Assembly: GCA_012728855.1 (NCBI GenBank)
Contig: JAAYEH010000400.1
Span: 1-34,898, forward strand
Length of the DNA: 34,898 bases
Origin: Rhodopirellula sp.
GTDB lineage: Bacteria > Planctomycetota > Planctomycetia > Pirellulales > Thermoguttaceae
Reading direction: 5' to 3'
Part shown: piece after piece, positions 13,665-19,804 of the stretch
How positions within the stretch are numbered: the stretch's first letter is position 1
How the letters are laid out: each line of letters begins with the position of its first letter
Translations under genes and position numbers: made by a program
Notes under the pieces: model-generated
Seen by the model: only the letters and a program-made list of their open reading frames with translations
Database searches by the model: none
What the model was told of the DNA's origin: nothing

Positions 13665-14723
13665 ATGATCGAAATCAAAACCTTCGAGGACGACGCCGAC
13701 GAACTGGCGCGGTTCACCAACCGTGTCTGGCAGGCGGCCTACGAAGGTCAGGTGCTTCTCCCGCTGTGGAGCGAGGCATTCCTGCGGCGGGAATTGCTCC
13801 CTGGCGACGGGACAATGCGCGACTATCTCGTGGCTGCCTACGATGGCGGCAAACTCGTCGGATTCCATCCGGCTCGCCCGATCACGGTTCGCCTGCACGG
13901 CCGTGAGATTCCCGCCACGTGGGGCTCGTTTCTCACGGTGGATCCGGAATATCGCGGACAGAAGATTGCCCAGCGGATGCAGCAGGAGTTCATTCGCCGC
14001 CATCAGGAGCGCGGCGCGCGGGTCAATTTCGGATACCTCTACATCCGTTCGGCGAAGTCGCTGGGACAGAAATTCTGGTTGAATCAGCCGAAAGGAACGG
14101 CAGTCGTCCGGAGTCTCGGCATGTGGGTTCGCGCACTGGATCATGCCGCGACAGCCCGCTTCGAGATCCACCGGCTGGAATCGTGGGGCGCCCGCGCGAT
14201 GTCGCTGGTGCAGCGATCGCCCCGGCCGCCTCTCGATCCGACGGGCATTCGGCTCTGGCAACCCGAGGACACCCCCGCCTGCCTGGCGCTCATCCATCAG
14301 GCCGGCGAGGCGGCGGACCTGGCCTACTTGTGGGATTCGGCCGGGCTGGAAAGGTACTTGCACTACCCGGGGCTCTCGCAGACCGTCGTTCTTCAGGGCG
14401 AGGCGGGTGTTGCGGGCCTGGTGACCTACACGCTGCTGGAGATCCTCGGAAGGGAGCCGATGATGGTCGCCTTGATCGATCGGATCGCCTTCGGGTCGCT
14501 TCCCGGCCGCGACCGTCGACGTCTGCTGGGCGCCGCTCTCTACCAGATGAGCGGCGACGGCGCCAAAGGGGCGATGATGCTCCGCGACTCCTGGTACGGC
14601 GGTCGAACGCTGCTATCCGTTGGGTTCGTGCCGATGCATCCGGAGTACTACTATATCGGAACGTGTATGGATGAAGAGGTGTCGCTGCGAGGCATCCGGC
14701 GCATCCAAGCCTTGTGGCGATAG
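13665..14723 (+). CDS. Tandem GNAT-fold acyltransferase, copy 2
   Basis: A 352-residue paralogue of 9416-10474, the same length with matching landmarks: MIE start, YEG near residue 26, the strand TVDPEY, a CoA turn at 97-102 (RGQKIA, weaker than the QGHGVG of copy 1), GMW near 155, a second half starting IRLWQPEDTPACLALIHQAG, and the same IRR-Q-LWR ending. It probably transfers an acyl group within the pathway of the neighbouring ligase, 60 bases upstream on the same strand. The changed CoA turn, where a Gly is replaced by Lys, suggests a different donor or reduced transferase activity in this copy; that is inference. The ribosome site before the ATG at 13665 is weak. Confidence 0.75.
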   Translation: MIEIKTFEDDADELARFTNRVWQAAYEGQVLLPLWSEAFLRRELLPGDGTMRDYLVAAYDGGKLVGFHPARPITVRLHGREIPATWGSFLTVDPEYRGQKIAQRMQQEFIRRHQERGARVNFGYLYIRSAKSLGQKFWLNQPKGTAVVRSLGMWVRALDHAATARFEIHRLESWGARAMSLVQRSPRPPLDPTGIRLWQPEDTPACLALIHQAGEAADLAYLWDSAGLERYLHYPGLSQTVVLQGEAGVAGLVTYTLLEILGREPMMVALIDRIAFGSLPGRDRRRLLGAALYQMSGDGAKGAMMLRDSWYGGRTLLSVGFVPMHPEYYYIGTCMDEEVSLRGIRRIQALWR

Positions 14724-14777
14724 AACCAACGAGTTTACTGACGGCCTGACACTGCGAAGTGAGTGAGGAGGTTCCTG

Positions 14778-15671
14778 ATGACTCCCGATCGTAATCACAA
14801 TAGCAACCGATCCACCGGCGCCGATGCGGCGGGGCTTCCCCCCGGCTGGACTCCGCCCGCTACGGGAAAACCACAGCGCGTCCTCTACTTCACCCGGACC
14901 ACCGGCTTCGAACATTCGGCGGTTCACCGAAATGGCAATGGGCTGAGCCATTCGGAAGCCGTGCTACTGGATATGGCCCGGCGGATCGGTATCGAACTGG
15001 AATGCAGCAAGGACGGGAGGATTTTCGACGGCGATCTGGACCGCTTCGATGCGTTCGCCTTCTATACGCTGGGCGACCTGCTGCTCACGCGCGGATACTG
15101 CCAGACGCCGCCGATGAGTCCGTCGGGGAAACAACGGCTGCTCGATGCCGTCGCGGGCGGCAAAGGGTTCGTCGGCTTCCACGCGGCCTCGGACACGTTT
15201 TACGGCAGCGGACTGGATCCCTATATCGAGATGGTCGGCGCCGAGTTCTGCGGGCACGGTCCCGAGCAACCAGGTCGCATGCGCCGCACCTCGCCGTCGT
15301 TTCCCGGGCTGGACGGGCTGGACGCGTCGCTGGAGTTCTTTGAAGAGTGGTACGCCTTCAAGAAGGTCTCGCGTCGGATGCACGTCATCTTCGCGTTAGA
15401 CACGGCCGGCATGAAGAGCAACCTCTACGCCCGCCCGCCGATGCCGGCCACCTGGGCCCGCATGTATGGCAAAGGCAGGGTCTTCTTTACCTCGCTGGGC
15501 CATCGGGAGGAGGTCTGGCTGGATCCGCGATTTCAGCAGATCGCCTACGCAGGCTTGGCGTGGAGTCTGAAGAACGTCGACGCCGACGTCACCAGCAACT
15601 TCGATCAGGCGACGCCCGAGGGCGATCGCTATCGCAAGTTGCCGCTCGAGCCGGGGTGCGTCGCGAGGTAG
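14778..15671 (+). CDS. ThuA-like domain protein
   Basis: A 297-residue protein of the ThuA-like (trehalose utilisation) family, which has a class I glutamine-amidotransferase-like fold. Landmarks: VLYFTRTTGFEHSAV near residues 35-49, DAFAFYTLGDLLL, the stretch KGFVGFHAASDTFYG, and the late GKGRVFFTSLGHREEVW. In planctomycetes such proteins often sit with Gfo/Idh/MocA oxidoreductases and are thought to act on sugars or keto-sugars; the reaction is not settled. There is no signal peptide, so this one is probably cytoplasmic. I chose the ATG at 14778, preceded by GAGGAGG; a GTG five codons upstream overlaps the ribosome site. It starts 54 bases after GNAT-2, so transcription could continue from the upstream locus. 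Confidence 0.82.
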   Translation: MTPDRNHNSNRSTGADAAGLPPGWTPPATGKPQRVLYFTRTTGFEHSAVHRNGNGLSHSEAVLLDMARRIGIELECSKDGRIFDGDLDRFDAFAFYTLGDLLLTRGYCQTPPMSPSGKQRLLDAVAGGKGFVGFHAASDTFYGSGLDPYIEMVGAEFCGHGPEQPGRMRRTSPSFPGLDGLDASLEFFEEWYAFKKVSRRMHVIFALDTAGMKSNLYARPPMPATWARMYGKGRVFFTSLGHREEVWLDPRFQQIAYAGLAWSLKNVDADVTSNFDQATPEGDRYRKLPLEPGCVAR

Positions 15672-15764
15672 CTTGACAGCGGCCCCTCGACAGGGTAAAC
15701 CATTCTGCATACGGCTGAAGCAACGGGCATTCAGCTTCCAAGTGCGAGAGTGGGAGGCCGTGTC

Positions 15765-16784
15765 GTGAGCGAGACGAACGTGGTGCGTTGGGGCGTGATC
15801 GGATTGGGGTGGTTCGGCGAGATCCACGTGGACACCCTGGCGGGAATGCCCGCGGTGGAAGTCGCGGCCGTCTGTACGCGTCGGCCGGATCGATTGGCGG
15901 AAGTGGCGGATCGTTACGGGGTGCCTGCCCGCTATACCGATTACCGCGAAATCCTCGCCGACGGTCGCGTCGATGCGGTGAGCATCACTACGCACATTCA
16001 CGATCACCGCGAGATCGCCGTCGCCGCTCTGGAAGCGGGCAAGCACGTCTTCTTGGAAAAGCCAATGGGCCCGAACAAGGAAGACTGCGACCGTATTGTC
16101 GAAGCCGCCCGCCACAGCCGCGGCATCTTCATGGTCGGTCATATCTGCCGCTTCGACCCTCGCGTCGCCCTGGCCAAAGAAGCGATCGATCAGGGACGGG
16201 TTGGGAAGATCTTTTCGATGCACGCCCGTCGCAATCTCTCGGCCGCCATCGGCGAAGCCAATCTCGATAAGATCTCCGCCTTGATGGGCGACGGCATCCA
16301 CGACGCCGATCTCATGCTCTGGTTCGCCCAAGCCAGGCCGGTGAGCGTGTATTGCCAGCAAGTCCATCCCGGACCGTGCCGATACCCGGACGCGGCCTGG
16401 GCGATGATCCGCCTGGACAACGACGCCGTGATGGTCGTCGAGTCGATCTGGCGTCTGCCCAACACCACGCCCTACCAGATCGACGCCCGCATGGAAATCA
16501 TCGGCTCCGAAGGCGCGATCTACGTCAACTGCGGCGAGGCCGGGCTGGAGATCCACGACCAGAAGGGCATCACCTTGCCCGACACGATGTATTGGCCGCA
16601 AGTATTCGGCAACCGATTCGGGATCCTCCGCTCGGAGTTGCGTTACTTCACCGACTGCGTCGCCGAAGGCCGACGGCCCGACCGCATCACCCCCGAGGAG
16701 TCGCGAATGGTCGTGGAACTGATCAATGCGGCGGAGGAGTCGTCCAGAACTGGGAAAGTGGTGGAAATAACCAAGGACAAATGA
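15765..16784 (+). CDS. Gfo/Idh/MocA family NAD(P)-dependent oxidoreductase
   Basis: A 339-residue dehydrogenase of the glucose-fructose oxidoreductase / inositol dehydrogenase family. The Rossmann loop is GLGWFG at 13-18, the family motif EKP is at 98-100 (FLEKPMGP), and the catalytic GIHDAD stretch is present in LMGDGIHDADLML. The family oxidises or epimerises sugars, polyols and their derivatives. I chose the GTG at 15765, since GGGAGG lies about seven bases upstream; the GTG at 15750 would overlap that ribosome site. The 3' end runs into a heptamer repeat that also carries the start of the next gene. With the VOC, epimerase and SDR genes that follow within a few bases each, it forms a likely operon. 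Confidence 0.9.
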   Translation: MSETNVVRWGVIGLGWFGEIHVDTLAGMPAVEVAAVCTRRPDRLAEVADRYGVPARYTDYREILADGRVDAVSITTHIHDHREIAVAALEAGKHVFLEKPMGPNKEDCDRIVEAARHSRGIFMVGHICRFDPRVALAKEAIDQGRVGKIFSMHARRNLSAAIGEANLDKISALMGDGIHDADLMLWFAQARPVSVYCQQVHPGPCRYPDAAWAMIRLDNDAVMVVESIWRLPNTTPYQIDARMEIIGSEGAIYVNCGEAGLEIHDQKGITLPDTMYWPQVFGNRFGILRSELRYFTDCVAEGRRPDRITPEESRMVVELINAAEESSRTGKVVEITKDK

Positions 16785-16803
16785 CAAATGACAAATGACG
16801 AAT
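16776..16803. repeat. Tandem GACAAAT heptamer, four units
   Basis: Three exact GACAAAT units (16776-16796) and a fourth GACGAAT (16797-16803) lie across the stop codon of the oxidoreductase (TGA ends at 16784) and the start codon of the VOC gene (ATG at 16788). Because the unit length is not a multiple of three, gain or loss of a unit would change the ending of the first protein and the start frame of the second. Confidence 0.9.
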
Positions 16804-17123
16804 CTCTGGTCTTTGACCACATCGGCCTGATAACCACCGAGAAGAAAGAAAACGACATCTACATCGAGCCGACGAAGGTGTGGATTACGGAATTCGACAA
16901 CCATCCGTTTCGGATCGAGTGGCTCCGCTATGAGCCGGACAGCCCGGTGAGCGGACCGGTGCGGGAGAAGCCGCACGTCGCCTTCCGGGTCGACGACATT
17001 GAGGCGGCGTCGAAAGGAATGAAGGTGCTTTTGGAACCGTTCGACGTCGGGTTTGCCGTGGTCGCGTTTTTCGAGACCGAGGACGGCGCTGTTGTGGAAC
17101 TTATGAAATATAAAGAGGAGTAG
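16788..17123 (+). CDS. VOC (glyoxalase-fold) family protein
   Basis: A 111-residue protein with the vicinal-oxygen-chelate pattern: FDHIGLIT at the first strand (His near residue 10), KPHVAFRVDDIEAA in the second half (His near 63), and a closing AVVELMKY whose Glu is the usual metal ligand. One VOC domain is normally 110-130 residues, so this is full-length but at the short end. Such proteins act as isomerases, epimerases, lyases or dioxygenases, and the operon with sugar enzymes suggests an isomerase or epimerase. It begins within the heptamer repeat, four bases after the upstream stop, and ends six bases before the next start. Confidence 0.75.
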   Translation: MTNDESLVFDHIGLITTEKKENDIYIEPTKVWITEFDNHPFRIEWLRYEPDSPVSGPVREKPHVAFRVDDIEAASKGMKVLLEPFDVGFAVVAFFETEDGAVVELMKYKEE

Positions 17124-17128
17124 CCGTC

Positions 17129-18115
17129 ATGTTGAACATCAAACGAGTCATGGTTACCGGGGCCAGCGGCAAGTTGGGCGGCCCGATGTGCGAGGCGCTG
17201 TTGGCCGAAGGCTATCACGTCATTGCCGCGGACCGTCGTCTGCCGGTGGGTGTCGATGGTGTCGAAGAAGTCCAACTCGACGTGGCGGACGACGCGGCCG
17301 TCGAGGAAGTGGTCTCGCGGAGCGATGCGGTGATTCACCTGGCTTCCTGCAAGGAGGACCGCGAGGCAGTGATCAAGGTCAGCGCCCGCGGGACATTCAA
17401 TCTCTTGGATGCGGCGATGCGGACGAAGACGCCCAAGCGAGTGATTCTGGCCAGCGGCGACGCGGTCAACGGCATCTACTTCAATGAGCAGCCGGTTCCG
17501 ATCACCGAATCGATGCCGATGGTGGCTTATCCCGGCTACTATGCGTTTTCCAAGGTCGTCGAGGAGACGATGTTCCAACAATACTACCATCAGGCTGGAG
17601 TGCCTGCGGTGGTGCTGCGGATGTCGTGGATCCAATCGGAGGACGACATCCTCACGCATCTGACCGTTGCCGGCGAATCGTTCGGCGTGCCCGTCTGGTC
17701 GGAATTGATGAGCGAGTCCCAACGGAGCCGGTTTGCCGCCGGCGGCGATGCTGCCGTGGCCCTGCGACACCCGGACGGCGCACCCATCCGCCGGCACATC
17801 GTCGCCGTAGAGGACTGCGTGCAAGCTTTTCTGCTGGCACTGAAGCGAGAAGGGGTGGAGGGCGAGACATTCATGATCGCCATGAACGACCCGTTCAACT
17901 ACGTGGAGGCGGCGAAGTACGCCGCCCATCGGCTGGGAATCGACACGCTCGAACTCGTCGACCCAGTCGGCAAGGATTTCTGCGTCGATACGACCAAGGC
18001 TCGCTATCGACTCGGCTTCCAGCCGAAGTACGATATCTACGGCCTGATCGACAAGGCCGTGGAATTTCGCAGTTCAGGTACTCAGCGCCGAGCGCGATCC
18101 GGATACAAGGGATAG
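17129..18115 (+). CDS. NAD-dependent epimerase/dehydratase family protein
   Basis: A 328-residue extended short-chain dehydrogenase. The cofactor loop is GASGKLG at 11-17 and the catalytic Tyr138 and Lys142 are in YAFSK. The middle stretch VIHLAS is typical of nucleotide-sugar epimerases and related sugar dehydrogenases, as is the late RHIVAVEDCVQAFLLAL. AGAGGAG lies just before the ATG at 17129, the strongest ribosome site in this operon. The last dozen residues (SSGTQRRARSGYKG) are polar and probably disordered. It belongs with the flanking VOC and SDR genes, spaced by 5 and 4 bases. The substrate is unknown; a free or activated sugar is likely. Confidence 0.87.
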   Translation: MLNIKRVMVTGASGKLGGPMCEALLAEGYHVIAADRRLPVGVDGVEEVQLDVADDAAVEEVVSRSDAVIHLASCKEDREAVIKVSARGTFNLLDAAMRTKTPKRVILASGDAVNGIYFNEQPVPITESMPMVAYPGYYAFSKVVEETMFQQYYHQAGVPAVVLRMSWIQSEDDILTHLTVAGESFGVPVWSELMSESQRSRFAAGGDAAVALRHPDGAPIRRHIVAVEDCVQAFLLALKREGVEGETFMIAMNDPFNYVEAAKYAAHRLGIDTLELVDPVGKDFCVDTTKARYRLGFQPKYDIYGLIDKAVEFRSSGTQRRARSGYKG

Positions 18116-18119
18116 TCTT

Positions 18120-18896
18120 ATGAGCAGTCTCGAAGGAAAAGTCGTTCTCATCACGGGCGGAACCTCCGGTATCGGAGAAGCCTGCACCGAATACTTCGCG
18201 CGGGCGGGGGCCAAGGTCGTCACCGTGTCGATTCAGACGGACGAGGGCACGGCCTTGGCCAAACGGCTGAGTTCCGAAGGTCATGCCTGTGTTTTCCGAT
18301 ACTGCGACGTCAGCAAAGAGGCGGACGTCAAGGCGGCGGTTGATCTCGCCGTCGCTACGTTCGGCCGACTCGACGTCGTCCACTCCAACGCTGGGGTCTT
18401 GCGAAATCAGAAGATCACCGAGCTGACCCTGGAGGACTTCCATCTGGTGATCAACGTCAACCTGCTCGGACCGGTGCTTGTCGCCAAGCATGCCATCCCG
18501 GTCATGGAGCGGCAGGGCAAGGGGGTCGTCTGTTTCACCACGTCGGTGGCGGCCGACATCGGTTTTCCGGAACACGCCGTCTACGGCGCATCGAAGGCGG
18601 CACTGGTGGCGCTAATGCGAAGCCTGACCACGGACCATAGCCCGAGGGGTGTGCGGTTTGTGGCGGTCAGCCCGGGAACCATCGACACCCCCATGTTGGC
18701 GGCGTCCTGCGCCGGTTGGGACAAGCCGAAAGAAGAACTCTACGCCGACGTCGCCCGCAAAATCCCGATCCAGCGCATGGGACAGCCGATCGATGTCGCC
18801 CGCGCCGTGGCGTTTCTGGTAAGCGACGAGGCCGGATTCATCAACGGCAGCGTTGTCCACCTGGAAGGCGGCACATTGGCACTACCTCCCTGGTAG
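18120..18896 (+). CDS. Short-chain dehydrogenase/reductase (SDR)
   Basis: A 258-residue classical SDR with all landmarks: TGGTSGIG at 12-19, NAG at 90-92, Ser142 in FTTSVAA, and the catalytic Tyr155 and Lys159 in YGASK. The C-terminal GFINGSVVHLEGG is the usual family ending. Members reduce or oxidise alcohols on sugars, steroids and acyl chains. The length and SDR type also fit FabG-like ketoreductases, so a role with the KASIII upstream is possible, but the tight spacing (4 bases) to the epimerase makes a sugar pathway more likely. It is the last gene of the rightward run that begins with the ThuA-like gene. Confidence 0.9.
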   Translation: MSSLEGKVVLITGGTSGIGEACTEYFARAGAKVVTVSIQTDEGTALAKRLSSEGHACVFRYCDVSKEADVKAAVDLAVATFGRLDVVHSNAGVLRNQKITELTLEDFHLVINVNLLGPVLVAKHAIPVMERQGKGVVCFTTSVAADIGFPEHAVYGASKAALVALMRSLTTDHSPRGVRFVAVSPGTIDTPMLAASCAGWDKPKEELYADVARKIPIQRMGQPIDVARAVAFLVSDEAGFINGSVVHLEGGTLALPPW

Positions 18897-19064
18897 GGTC
18901 GTGAGACAGGGCCACCAGCGATTTCGGCGATCTGCGCCGCAGGCCATCTCGAGCGACATTGGTTGACACCGAAGGATGGGCAACTAAAGTAAGCTATAGG
19001 GCTTCTCGCGTCTTTCTATCAATCTCTCTGCTTCGGCAGTGACCGGATCCTTCACGGCGGCACT

Positions 19065-19538
19065 ATGAGCAAAGATCCCCAGGACTTCGACGACTTTGAA
19101 ACGGACGAGTTCGAGGCGATGCCGGAGGACGAAATCACGTCGGAACCGGTGTTGTCCGAGGAGCCTGTAGAAGAGCCTATCGAAGTAGCCGAGCCGTTAG
19201 AGGCAGAGGAGACGTTCGAGGCGGCGACCCCGGCGGAGGAAGCGGAAGAAACGGAAGAAACGGAAGAGCCGCCGAAAAAAGGAAAAAAGTCGAAGAAGGC
19301 CAAGAAGGAAAAGAAGGCCAAGGCTGCCAGAGATGCGTCGGAGCCTGGTGGATTCGCGAAGTTCATTGGGCAGCAATTTCCCGACGTTTACTCGGTGATG
19401 CTGGTGATCGCTTTTGTGGCAATCATGATTGCGATTGCGGTGTTGGCAATCGAGTTGTCGCGTTACGACTTCGACATGAAGCCCACCGGCGCCATGCTGG
19501 TTTTCCCGCAGATCCTTGCGGAAAGCCGCTTCGTGTAG
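19065..19538 (+). CDS. Hypothetical charged membrane protein
   Basis: A 157-residue protein of unknown function with three clear sections. Residues 1-70 are strongly acidic, with many Glu-Pro and Glu-Glu repeats. Residues about 70-92 are strongly basic (KKGKKSKKAKKEKKAKAAR). Residues about 110-132 form one transmembrane helix (VMLVIAFVAIMIAIAVLAIEL). After it comes a short tail with YDFDMKPTGAML. The base composition over the charged part is Glu/Lys-driven (GAA, GAG, AAG), and long frames on the other strand there are not real. A single-pass inner-membrane protein with a disordered cytoplasmic half is likely. The start at 19065 has only a weak ribosome site. Confidence 0.72.
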   Translation: MSKDPQDFDDFETDEFEAMPEDEITSEPVLSEEPVEEPIEVAEPLEAEETFEAATPAEEAEETEETEEPPKKGKKSKKAKKEKKAKAARDASEPGGFAKFIGQQFPDVYSVMLVIAFVAIMIAIAVLAIELSRYDFDMKPTGAMLVFPQILAESRFV

Positions 19539-19804
19539 GCCAAGCACTCCGTGACCTGCGTTTGTCCGGTCGCTTCGTGTCCGGATTACCGCACTCCAGC
19601 CGGCTCCGCCGAGCTTGGCGTGGATTACACCCTCCCAAGCCACCCTGTTCTTCCCGCTTGTTGTTGGAGTACAATAAAGAGGGAGATGCCTAAGGGGCAG
19701 CTTGGAATCTCCAGTGGTGGGATAGCCTCTGACTTGGCCTCTCGATGGATTGAAAGTCCTCTGCCGGCTTGGGAGCATGCATCGCTCACAGGAAAGAGTC
19801 AGCC

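Noticed and set aside
12021..14363. 780-residue open frame on the minus strand
   Set aside because: It is antisense to the ligase and GNAT-2 genes, whose motifs are clear. High GC in codon third positions leaves long empty frames; the translation is rich in His, Arg and Gly without any family motif.
16776..16803. CRISPR or large tandem array
   Set aside because: The unit is only seven bases with no spacers, and no cas gene is present; it is a short microsatellite-like repeat.
15396..16976. 526-residue minus-strand frame
   Set aside because: It is antisense to the ThuA-like and Gfo/Idh/MocA genes. It reads as His/Asp/Gly-rich filler typical of shadows.
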